Shown here one piece after another: positions 1 to 5,322 of a DNA stretch of 6,400 bases (its first letter is position 1; every line of letters begins with the position of its first letter). The DNA comes from Chloroflexota bacterium (GTDB taxonomy: Bacteria; Chloroflexota; Dehalococcoidia; Lucifugimonadales; Lucifugimonadaceae): positions 1 through 6,400 of the forward strand of contig JAURLM010000084.1 of NCBI GenBank assembly GCA_030831265.1, in the 5' to 3' direction. Under the pieces are notes generated by a model. It searched no databases, had not been told where the DNA came from, and worked only from the letters and a program-made list of their open reading frames with translations. The translations under genes and the position numbers were made by a program.

Positions 1-36
1 ATTGGTCTTGCCTTCCTCTTTTTCTTGATTGACTGA
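1..36 (+). CDS. Possible 3' end of an upstream membrane-protein gene (partial)
   Basis: Frame 1 is open from the window edge and reads IGLAFLFFLID before a TGA at 34-36. The peptide is strongly hydrophobic, as expected for the end of a last membrane helix. Eleven codons are too few to assign a family, and an open stretch this short can occur by chance. It is listed only because it would place a same-strand gene directly upstream of the aldolase. Confidence 0.2.
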   Translation: MGLAFLFFLID

Positions 37-211
37 CCCAGTCCAGTGAATTCTCCGCCCCCGTCACAATTCTTGGGCCGTCTGTCATTGCGACGCAACT
101 CCCAGCATTGCCGGTCGCCGTTTGCGGACGTACCATTCGCCCGGTTACCGACCGCCGTATCGAAATACAACGAATCCACCGCCGAACTGTGAAACCGAGA
201 GGCACACCCCA
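37..211. other. Gene-free leader upstream of the aldolase
   Basis: I see no convincing gene, terminator or strong sigma-70-like promoter here. The aldolase frame extends upstream to a TTG at 122, but residues encoded by 122-211 are rich in Pro, Arg, Thr and Asn and do not resemble the family N-terminus. That stretch is therefore treated as untranslated leader. A TTGATT at 25-30 has no acceptable -10 partner at normal spacing. Confidence 0.45.
197..202 (+). promoter_or_regulatory. Ribosome binding site of the aldolase gene (decides the start)
   Basis: GAGAGG lies nine bases ahead of the ATG at 212. This good Shine-Dalgarno match favours 212 over the upstream TTG at 122, which would add 30 non-conserved residues. 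Confidence 0.7.
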
Positions 212-1000
212 ATGACCAGCGTCTACCCAAGCAACTTCCGCCAGAAGATGGCATCAGGTAAAGCAGTGCTCGGCACGTCTCTACCTGCCCCAATGGCACA
301 CATCGCAGCGCAGACCTACTCGACAGGGTGCGACTGGTCATGGATCGATCTTGAGCACTCACCGTGGGGGCTTGAGACGGTCTACCCCGTACTGCTACAG
401 GGCCGCATGTCAGGAGTAGCGCCGATAGTCCGCGTGCCGTGGAACGAGCCGGGAATCATCAAGCGGGCCTACGATGCGGGAACCGTTGGCGTGATGATTC
501 CACAGGTGGACAACCCGGAAGAGGCAGCGGAGGCGATCAGCTACGCCAAATACCCGCCAACCGGTGCACGCGGAATTGCCCCGTTCTTCGCCAGCTTCCT
601 GGGGTTGTCGCAGCATGATGTAGTCGTCAACGCCAACAAGGAAACCGTCCTTGCCCTCCAGATGGAGAGTGCGGAAGCGTGGGAAAAGATCGACGACATT
701 CTTGCACTTGATGGCTTCGAATTGCTAATCCTCGGCCCGGCTGACCTGTCTGCTTCCTACGGCGGTGAAGGCGACGTCCACTTCTCAAAGGTCGAAAACA
801 TCATGGTTGACCTCGCTGCCAAGGTGAAAAAATCCGGCAAGGCTCTCGGCTCAACATTTGCTGACCCGGCAGACTGCCGACGCTGGATACGTGAGGGCTA
901 CACTGTGATGAATGTGTCCAGCCCTATGGCACTGGGTGTTGGCGGACTACAGAAAATCTTTGCGGAGCTTCGCGAGGAATTCGGTTCACCCAACGACTAG
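212..1000 (+). CDS. HpcH/HpaI-family class II aldolase (2-oxo-acid aldolase)
   Basis: This 262-residue protein is a normal-length member of the HpcH/HpaI aldolase / citrate lyase-like TIM-barrel family. Characterised members (HpaI, GarL, RhmA) are cytoplasmic, use a divalent metal, and reversibly cleave 4-hydroxy-2-oxo acids to pyruvate (or a related oxoacid) and an aldehyde. Visible motifs, in order, are IDLEHS with the catalytic-type His49, PIVRVPWNEP with Arg74 (oxoacid binding), YPPTGARG at 114-121, QMES with metal ligand Glu152, and LGPADLSASYG with metal ligand Asp178. Their positions match His45, Arg70, Glu149 and Asp175 of E. coli HpaI with an offset of only three or four residues, so the active site looks intact. 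The start at 212 is supported by the ribosome binding site and by homology. The substrate cannot be read from the sequence; the MFS gene downstream suggests uptake and breakdown of a sugar- or aromatic-derived acid. Confidence 0.93.
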   Translation: MTSVYPSNFRQKMASGKAVLGTSLPAPMAHIAAQTYSTGCDWSWIDLEHSPWGLETVYPVLLQGRMSGVAPIVRVPWNEPGIIKRAYDAGTVGVMIPQVDNPEEAAEAISYAKYPPTGARGIAPFFASFLGLSQHDVVVNANKETVLALQMESAEAWEKIDDILALDGFELLILGPADLSASYGGEGDVHFSKVENIMVDLAAKVKKSGKALGSTFADPADCRRWIREGYTVMNVSSPMALGVGGLQKIFAELREEFGSPND

Positions 1001-1007
1001 TACTGTT

Positions 1008-1030
1008 ACAAGTTCGGGCCACAAGTTCGG
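1008..1030 (+). repeat. 10-bp direct repeat ACAAGTTCGG, two copies
   Basis: ACAAGTTCGG occurs at 1008-1017 and again, exactly, at 1021-1030. The starts are 13 bases apart, just downstream of the aldolase stop codon. It could be a tandem protein-binding site or a small duplication. No function can be read from it. Confidence 0.55.
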
Positions 1031-1038
1031 AATCTTGG

Positions 1039-1091
1039 GAATGTCACGGGTGCGGCGGATGTATGGCGACCTCAGCACACCCGTGACATTC
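1039..1091. repeat. Perfect 14-bp inverted repeat with 25-nt loop
   Basis: GAATGTCACGGGTG at 1039-1052 is exactly complementary to CACCCGTGACATTC at 1078-1091, separated by 25 bases (1053-1077). A G-T wobble could add one more pair at the base. No T-tract follows (CTGGTAAATCGG), so it is not a textbook intrinsic terminator. It sits between the aldolase and the small membrane-protein gene and could act as an mRNA stem-loop for processing, stability or attenuation. A paired DNA operator is also possible. Confidence 0.8.
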
Positions 1092-1116
1092 TGGTAAATC
1101 GGAAACAAAACACAAC

Positions 1117-1362
1117 TTGACCAGTTCCTCTGCCAGCACAACTGAACAGGATGCACCACTGTGGACTGAGCCTCCGTCAAGGCGACCTTGGTTAGGCCTA
1201 ACGCTACTTGGAACCAGCATCATTTCAACCCTCGCGGTGTTAATTTTCTTTGGAGCATGGCTCGCTCAAGATCGGATCGCTGCGCGTGCTGACGAAACTG
1301 GACAGCAGGCATCTGGCGAATGGTGGGAAGACGGATTAATTACCGTATGTCCAATTCACTGA
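1117..1362 (+). CDS. Small single-pass membrane protein, putative accessory subunit of the MFS transporter
   Basis: I do not recognise this 81-residue protein by family. It has a polar N-terminus rich in Ser, Thr and Pro, then Arg22-Arg23, one clear hydrophobic helix at about residues 25-50, and a polar C-terminus ending in CPIH. The basic pair before the helix suggests a cytoplasmic N-terminus. TTG at 1117 is the only recognised start codon between the upstream in-frame stop (1084-1086) and the helix. The ribosome binding site is weak (GGAAA at 1101-1105, eleven bases away). Its stop codon is nine bases before the MFS gene and overlaps that gene's Shine-Dalgarno, indicating translational coupling. 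Small one-helix proteins encoded directly before transporter genes are known as small subunits in several secondary transporter families. A role beside the MFS protein is inferred from position only. Confidence 0.6.
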   Translation: MTSSSASTTEQDAPLWTEPPSRRPWLGLTLLGTSIISTLAVLIFFGAWLAQDRIAARADETGQQASGEWWEDGLITVCPIH

Positions 1363-1364
1363 GG
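1360..1364 (+). promoter_or_regulatory. MFS ribosome binding site overlapping the upstream stop codon
   Basis: TGAGG contains both the TGA stop of the small membrane-protein gene and the GAGG Shine-Dalgarno element of the MFS gene, seven bases before its ATG at 1372. This supports 1372 rather than the internal ATG at 1387 and implies that the two genes are translated together. Confidence 0.7.
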
Positions 1365-1371
1365 CACATCC

Positions 1372-2718
1372 ATGATTAGCCGGTTCATGCCCGAAGGACA
1401 TACATTCCGCCACTACGCCTGGCTGATCGTATTCATAGCGTCAGCAGGGCAGATGCTTGGTGCGGCCATCCGCATGGCCTTTGGAGTGCTGGTAAATCCG
1501 CTGGAAGACACTTTCGGCTGGAGTCCCGGCTCAATCGGTCTCGCATACGCCTACATGTCGATCGCCACAGCGTTACTGTCACCGGTTGCCGGTACGCTGT
1601 CAGCACGCTTCGGCGCGCGCAAGACAATGCTGATTGGAGTCGCTCTCTTCTTCATAGGCATGATGTGGACATCACAGGTCACCGCAATCTGGCAGTTCCA
1701 CCTTGCCTACGGACTCATTTTTGGCACGGCACAGGCTCTGTTCCTTGTCCCGGCCGTCCCGGCTATCGCGTCATGGTTCCGCCGTCATCTCGGGATGGCG
1801 ATGGGCTTCGCGATGGTGTCATGGAGTCTTGGTCCCGCAATTATGGTGCAAGTCATCGCCATCCTCATCGAGCGTTACGGTTGGAGCACGACGATGATCA
1901 TCACCGGCACCGGTGGTTCGATCATTCTTGCAGTGCTACTGATGTTCTTCCGCGATACACCCGAACAGGCTGGTCGCAAGGCATACGGCTGGCTTGTGGG
2001 GGATGCCCCGCTGGTAACTTCCGGTGATGAGTACAAATCCAATTCGAAGAAGTACCAGGGCGCCATCTACAAGACAAACGGGTTCTGGAACCTGGTCAAC
2101 ATCCACTTCCTCGGCTGCGTTGGCCACGCCGTGATACTTGTCGGAATCGTGCCAATGGCTGTCAACCGCGGCGTGTCGTTCCCGGTTGCTGCTGGTGTTC
2201 TTACCACCATCGCCGTAACCAGCATCGCATCACGGTTTCTGACACCAATCCTCGGTGACCGGATCGGTGCGCGCGGAACCATGTTCTGGTCGTTTCTTGG
2301 TCAGGGCGCATTCGTCCTGCTGCTGCTCTTCGCCAACTCTGCATGGGAGTTCTACGCATTCGCAGTAATCTGGGCGATCCCATACGGCGGTGAGGGAACG
2401 GTGTTCCCGGTCATCAACCGCAAGTATTACGGGCATGTCCCAATGGGCCCGACATACGGCTGGCAACTGCTGGGAGCGGGACTCGGAATGGCACTTGGCG
2501 GCGTGCTGCCGGGAATGGTGTTCGACATCACTGGCGCATACACATGGGCTATCTGGCTGTCCGCCGGATTCAGCCTGTTCGGTGCATTCTCAATAGTGAT
2601 GCTGGAGCCAACCAGGCGGCTGCTCATCCCGAACTGGGAACAGGTTCCGGTTGGGCGGGAGAATCCACTCGCTGCCAGTTCATCGGCAACTGTGTCAGAA
2701 ACCGGGATGGCTGACTGA
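1372..2718 (+). CDS. Major facilitator superfamily transporter, monocarboxylate/oxalate-formate-antiporter-like
   Basis: This 448-residue integral membrane protein has about twelve hydrophobic segments in two halves, the normal size for an MFS carrier. The loop 2-3 signature appears as SARFGARKTML at about 77-87. Its second-half counterpart is GDRIGARGTMF at about 295-305. A hydrophilic central loop (about 194-238, rich in Lys, Tyr and Asp) separates the halves, and a Ser/Ala-rich tail of about 30 residues ends the protein. The start VNPLEDTFGWSPGSIG resembles bacterial OFA/MCT-type carriers for small carboxylates. Substrate and direction cannot be determined here. The aldolase upstream and the dehydrogenases nearby make an organic or sugar acid likely (inference). 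It is preceded at nine bases by the small membrane-protein gene and is convergent with the lipoprotein gene, with only six bases between the two stops. Confidence 0.9.
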   Translation: MISRFMPEGHTFRHYAWLIVFIASAGQMLGAAIRMAFGVLVNPLEDTFGWSPGSIGLAYAYMSIATALLSPVAGTLSARFGARKTMLIGVALFFIGMMWTSQVTAIWQFHLAYGLIFGTAQALFLVPAVPAIASWFRRHLGMAMGFAMVSWSLGPAIMVQVIAILIERYGWSTTMIITGTGGSIILAVLLMFFRDTPEQAGRKAYGWLVGDAPLVTSGDEYKSNSKKYQGAIYKTNGFWNLVNIHFLGCVGHAVILVGIVPMAVNRGVSFPVAAGVLTTIAVTSIASRFLTPILGDRIGARGTMFWSFLGQGAFVLLLLFANSAWEFYAFAVIWAIPYGGEGTVFPVINRKYYGHVPMGPTYGWQLLGAGLGMALGGVLPGMVFDITGAYTWAIWLSAGFSLFGAFSIVMLEPTRRLLIPNWEQVPVGRENPLAASSSATVSETGMAD

Positions 2719-2724
2719 GCGAGC

Positions 2725-3120
2725 CTATTTCACTCGCGAATAGCGAATGATCGCATTGCTTTCCGCAGAGGCTACTGTCGCCAGGACCAGTGTGTCGCCA
2801 CCGTCTTCAAACAGAACTGTGAACTCTGAATCTCCAGACAGGTTAGTTCGTATCAACGCAGGCGCGACCCACTGAAACAGGAATGATTCGGCGTTGATTC
2901 CGTCTGCTGAACGAATGGCTATGCCAGATGATTCGCTGCCTTCGAATTTCAGTGTGCCAATTGGCCCATTCACCTCTGTCCATGTACCCAGGAGATAGGC
3001 AGGAAATTCTTCCACTTTCGGGTTGGCAGAACTGGAACAAGCGACAAACAGCAGGAATAGGCTGACAACAAGCAAAGACCTACGCACAGGCAAAGCGAAG
3101 TTTGTATCTGAAACCATCAT
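2725..3120 (-). CDS. Small predicted lipoprotein with a lipocalin-like beta-rich domain
   Basis: This 131-residue protein begins with a type II signal peptide: Arg13-Arg14, a hydrophobic stretch at 16-27, and a lipobox FVA-Cys28 followed by Ser-Ser-Ser. Lipidation at Cys28 and export to the cell envelope are therefore expected. The mature part is short and rich in alternating hydrophobic residues, with LLGTWTEV at 43-50 and later beta-type segments (TLKFEG, TVLFEDGGDTLVLATV). The GTW motif after the linker recalls lipocalin-like small lipoproteins, but I cannot assign a family. Two ATGs lie in tandem at the start. GAGGA nine bases upstream fits the first, and an AGGGAG close by would fit the second. 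The truncated DhaL gene lies upstream on the same strand, 79 bases away. No function can be proposed. Confidence 0.75.
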   Translation of the reverse strand: MMVSDTNFALPVRRSLLVVSLFLLFVACSSSANPKVEEFPAYLLGTWTEVNGPIGTLKFEGSESSGIAIRSADGINAESFLFQWVAPALIRTNLSGDSEFTVLFEDGGDTLVLATVASAESNAIIRYSRVK

Positions 3121-3129
3121 GCTCCCTTG

Positions 3130-3134
3130 TCCTC
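3130..3134 (-). promoter_or_regulatory. Ribosome binding site of the lipoprotein gene
   Basis: On the minus strand GAGGA is nine bases upstream of the first ATG (3118-3120). A second purine run, AAGGGAG (3122-3128), is closer and could serve the second ATG. The two candidates leave a one-codon uncertainty in the start. Confidence 0.5.
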
Positions 3135-3136
3135 GC

Positions 3137-3168
3137 CCATAATCAGGAAAAGACTGGAGCCATTATGG
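3137..3168. repeat. 7-bp inverted repeat CCATAAT/ATTATGG ahead of the lipoprotein gene
   Basis: CCATAAT (3137-3143) and ATTATGG (3162-3168) are exact reverse complements 18 bases apart, in the short gap upstream of the lipoprotein start. The spacing could fit an operator or paired promoter half-sites. Seven bases is short enough for chance. Confidence 0.35.
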
Positions 3169-3199
3169 ACTTCACCGGCACGCACAGACCAATGCCGTG

Positions 3200-3634
3200 T
3201 CAGCCAGCGTTTTCGTGCATCCACTTCTGAGCCGCTTGCAACATAAACATCACGGCAGTAGCGCCGGGGTCCTGCACGCCAATCGACCGTTCCCCGACCC
3301 AGCTTGCGCGTGAAACTTTCGACTGCATGTCAATAGTGGCCTTTGTCCCGGCTTCGCAGGCAGCGACGGCCGCATCGGTCGCTTCAATGGCAGATTTTCC
3401 AGCTTTGCGAGCCTCGTCGAAGGCATCAATCGCCGGAGCCAACGCATCCAGCAATGTCTTGTCGCCGATCTTGGCCTTCCCGCGGTCCATCAAACCCTGC
3501 AACGCAGCCCGGCCTATCGTCGCAACATCATCAGCGCCAACATCTTCTTTGCCTTTGACAGAAGCACCACCACGCATCATGGCCGTGGCGAATAAAACTC
3601 CAAACGTAGACGCAGCAGCCTTGTTGAACGCCAT
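3200..3634 (-). pseudogene. DhaL / DAK2-domain protein, N-terminally truncated remnant
   Basis: The 144 residues match the C-terminal two thirds of DhaL, the ADP-binding subunit of PTS-type dihydroxyacetone kinase (about 210 residues in E. coli) and related DAK2-domain proteins. Clear family landmarks are the small-residue loop AAASTFG at 7-13 (GGASGPLFG in E. coli DhaL), RGKAKIGDKTLLDAL at 51-65, and RASWVGERSIGVQDPGATAV at 109-128. Missing is the first part with the GDxDHG motif, whose Asp residues bind magnesium and nucleotide, so this product should not be an active kinase. The ATG at 3634 has no convincing Shine-Dalgarno. It also falls inside the conserved GMAF stretch, since the codon before it is Gly, so it is probably an internal Met rather than a true start. 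Upstream the frame runs antisense into the histidine kinase remnant with no start codon. It is best read as a broken gene. Confidence 0.8.
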
Positions 3635-3649
3635 CCCGGAGCGGGCGAG
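3635..3649. other. Breakpoint joining two 5'-truncated genes head to head
   Basis: DhaL homology on the minus strand runs up to about 3637, and histidine kinase homology on the plus strand begins at about 3650. Each gene lacks its N-terminal part, and no intergenic region or promoter remains between them. A deletion across a formerly divergent gene pair, an inversion or translocation, or a misassembly could each produce this. No transposase, long repeat or attachment site is visible at the join. Confidence 0.65.
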
Positions 3650-4171
3650 TTGATCACAGACCTGCTTGAGCTTTTTCGCATGGAATCTGGAAGGTTCGAA
3701 CTGAACACCCAGGTGGTGTTCCCGGCCGAGTTGATTCGTAGTTGCGTGGCTGAATTGGAGTCGCAGTTCAGCGAGAAGAACCAGGCCGTGGAACAGTTCA
3801 TCAGTGATCCAAATGTGGTGTTCACCGCGGATCCGAAACGTCTGAGACAGGTCATGATCAACCTGTTGAGCAATGCCAGTAAGTACAGCCCGAACGACAC
3901 CGGTATCAATATAAAGTGCACGGTTGATGCCGATATGGTCAACTTCGAGGTAATCGACCAGGGTCCGGGTATTGCCGCTGAAGACGTTGACCGGGTGTTC
4001 AACCTCTTTGATCGCGGGTCAAACACAATGGCCCAAAGTCAGCCAGGAACCGGTATCGGCCTGTATGTAGCACGAAGGATTATCGAATCTCACGGCGGCA
4101 GTATAGCCATCCGCCCGCTTCCTGATGGCGGCTCGGTAGCGAAATTCTCCATTCCTGTTGTACTGCCTTAA
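3650..4171 (+). pseudogene. Sensor histidine kinase, C-terminal HATPase remnant lacking the phospho-acceptor
   Basis: This 173-residue stretch begins within the end of a dimerisation helix (ITDLLELFRMESGRFEL, just downstream of where the H-box would be) and then contains a complete GHKL ATPase domain. The N box is NLLSNASKYSP (71-81), the G1 box is DQGPGI (103-108), the F box is VFNLFDRG (116-123), and the G2 box is GTGIGL (133-138). The ending GGSVAKFSIPV is typical for the family. The phosphorylated histidine and all sensor and membrane parts are missing. The first usable codon is a TTG with no clear Shine-Dalgarno. Upstream the frame stays open only to a stop at 3593-3595, antisense to the DhaL remnant and without kinase similarity. 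The fragment could not autophosphorylate in the normal way. No response regulator gene is adjacent. A separately expressed ATPase module is conceivable, but a truncated gene is more likely. Confidence 0.8.
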
Positions 4172-4206
4172 GAAGCCACGCAGACAGAACGGAATGCCCT
4201 GGCCGC

Positions 4207-5193
4207 CTAGATTCCCGTTCGCGTCTTGCAGCGTACATCCGGATTGATAAAGTTCTCCGGTTCCGAACCACCTACGACCCGGACGACTTCCTGCGCCGTT
4301 CGCCTTTCTAACTCAAGAGTCGATGCCTGCGAGAAGAATGCGGTGTGCGGAGTGATGATCACGTTCTCCTGTTTCAGCAACGGGTGATCTCCCGCGGGAG
4401 GGGCGGGCTCCATCACGTCCATACCCGCACCTGCGATATGCCCTGAGGCCAGCGCCGCTGCGAGAGCGGTTTCGTCAATCAGGCCGCCTCGGGCACAGTT
4501 GACGATGATCGAGCCCGGCTTCATTGCAGCCAGTTCCTTCTGACCAATCATCCCGCGCGTCTGCGGAGTCAGTGGAACGTGAACCGTGATGAAATCTGAA
4601 CTGGCGATGACATCCTCTAATGTCGTCGTACGCGCCCCGGCAATCTCCTTCCCAACCTCGATCATCGGATCATAGGCAATTGCCTTCATGCCGAATGCTG
4701 TCGCACGTTGGGCAATGGCCCGTCCAATACGACCAAAGCCGATAACCCCCAGCGTTGCACCGTTCATTCGGCGCATAGGCTTGTCCAGCGCGACCCTGTT
4801 CCATCCACCGTCCTTAACCTCTGCGGTGTGCGGAACCAACCTACGATTGAGCGCAAATATCATGCCGAGTGCATGTTCAGACACTTCATCAATGCAGTAA
4901 TCCGGAACGTTGGTGACGACGATACCAAGCTCCGTACACACCGGGATGTTCACGTTGTCCACGCCTATCCCGTACCGAGATGCAACGACGCATTTCTCGG
5001 CGCCTCGCAAGACCTTTTCGGTCACCTGCGCAAAGCAGAACATAATGGCGTCCACATCTTTCGCCAGCACAGCCAGCGTGTCTTCGGATGTGTCCGGTGC
5101 AACTACAAGCTCGAAGCCCGCAGCCTCCAACACCTCGCGTTCAGGGTCGATGCTGGGCCAAACATAGTCGGTTATAAGTACTTTTTTGCTCAT
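4207..5193 (-). CDS. D-2-hydroxyacid dehydrogenase, CtBP-like, with the catalytic Glu position altered
   Basis: This 328-residue cytoplasmic oxidoreductase belongs to the NAD-dependent D-isomer-specific 2-hydroxyacid dehydrogenase family, which interconverts 2-oxo acids and D-2-hydroxy acids. The substrate-binding loop is RYGIGVDNV (73-81), and NVPDYCIDEVSEHAL (95-109) resembles the CtBP-like subgroup. The Rossmann motif is GFGRIG (152-157) with the cofactor-selecting Asp175. Catalytic Arg235 lies in NCARGG and His283 in TPHTAFFS. The third triad residue normally sits 29 residues after the Arg (Glu269 with Arg240 in E. coli SerA), but here that position is Ala264 in DVMEPAPP. A Glu two residues earlier (Glu262) is the only nearby acid. 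ATG at 5193 gives the family-like start MSKKVLITDY; a TTG at 5244 would add 17 unrelated residues. No strong Shine-Dalgarno precedes 5193. It is divergent from the paralogue on the other strand and convergent with the kinase remnant. Confidence 0.92.
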   Translation of the reverse strand: MSKKVLITDYVWPSIDPEREVLEAAGFELVVAPDTSEDTLAVLAKDVDAIMFCFAQVTEKVLRGAEKCVVASRYGIGVDNVNIPVCTELGIVVTNVPDYCIDEVSEHALGMIFALNRRLVPHTAEVKDGGWNRVALDKPMRRMNGATLGVIGFGRIGRAIAQRATAFGMKAIAYDPMIEVGKEIAGARTTTLEDVIASSDFITVHVPLTPQTRGMIGQKELAAMKPGSIIVNCARGGLIDETALAAALASGHIAGAGMDVMEPAPPAGDHPLLKQENVIITPHTAFFSQASTLELERRTAQEVVRVVGGSEPENFINPDVRCKTRTGI

Positions 5194-5272
5194 GACGCCG
5201 GATGATATCGGTAATAGCGCCGCATTGCAGCCCCTTCTTCGCAATCAGCGCGCCGGGCATGGAATCAATGCA

Positions 5273-5302
5273 ATAATGCCTCGCATCCTCAACAAGTAAC
5301 AA
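5273..5302 (-). promoter_or_regulatory. Weak sigma-70-like promoter candidate for the minus-strand dehydrogenase
   Basis: Read on the minus strand, TTGTTA, an 18-base spacer and CATTAT resemble -35 and -10 boxes (four of six matches each). They would place the transcript start about 70 bases before the ATG at 5193. Matches of this quality arise by chance, and the organism's promoter consensus is unknown. Confidence 0.2.
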
Positions 5303-5311
5303 AGCTGCACC

Positions 5312-5315
5312 GGAG
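5312..5315 (+). promoter_or_regulatory. Ribosome binding site of the plus-strand dehydrogenase
   Basis: GGAG lies seven bases before the ATG at 5323, at ideal Shine-Dalgarno spacing, which fixes the start. The divergent partner gene has no comparable site. Confidence 0.7.
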
Positions 5316-5322
5316 ATAGAAC

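Larger units (their letters stand above)
5194..5322. promoter_or_regulatory. Shared intergenic region between divergent dehydrogenase genes
   Basis: These 129 bases must hold the 5' signals for both dehydrogenase genes. GCATTG (5222-5227) and CAATGC (5266-5271) form a widely spaced inverted pair, and variants of TGCAAT recur, which could be operator half-sites. On the minus strand, TTGTTA (5297-5302) and CATTAT (5273-5278) are 18 bases apart and each match four of six sigma-70 consensus positions. The evidence for any single site is weak. Confidence 0.4.

Noticed and set aside
122..211. In-frame TTG extension adding 30 residues to the aldolase
   Set aside because: The added residues do not look like the family N-terminus, and a good Shine-Dalgarno sits nine bases before the ATG at 212.
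1039..1091. Inverted repeat as an intrinsic terminator
   Set aside because: The loop is 25 bases and no T-rich tract follows either arm, so a standard rho-independent terminator is not supported.
3137..3161. Transposon end or attachment site near the truncated genes
   Set aside because: The only inverted repeat here is 7 bp. No transposase, integrase or target duplication is visible, and the true breakpoint is some 500 bases away.
3327..3653. 108-codon plus-strand open frame opposite the DhaL remnant
   Set aside because: It is Ala/Ser-rich antisense of conserved DhaL codons and unlikely to be coding.
3635..4018. Open minus-strand extension of the DhaL frame through the kinase remnant
   Set aside because: The frame has no stop until 4019-4021 but also no start codon, and the translation is just the antisense of kinase codons, not DhaL sequence.
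3577..4026. 149-codon open frame on the minus strand across the histidine kinase remnant
   Set aside because: It is antisense to clear ATPase-domain motifs, its translation is low-complexity with no recognisable domain, and it lacks a convincing ribosome binding site.
4708..5205. 165-codon plus-strand open frame opposite the minus-strand dehydrogenase
   Set aside because: It is a shadow of a strongly conserved dehydrogenase gene, and the translation has no domain features.
5194..5244. TTG-started 17-residue extension of the minus-strand dehydrogenase
   Set aside because: The extension lacks family similarity; MSKKVLITDY from the ATG at 5193 is the expected first beta strand.
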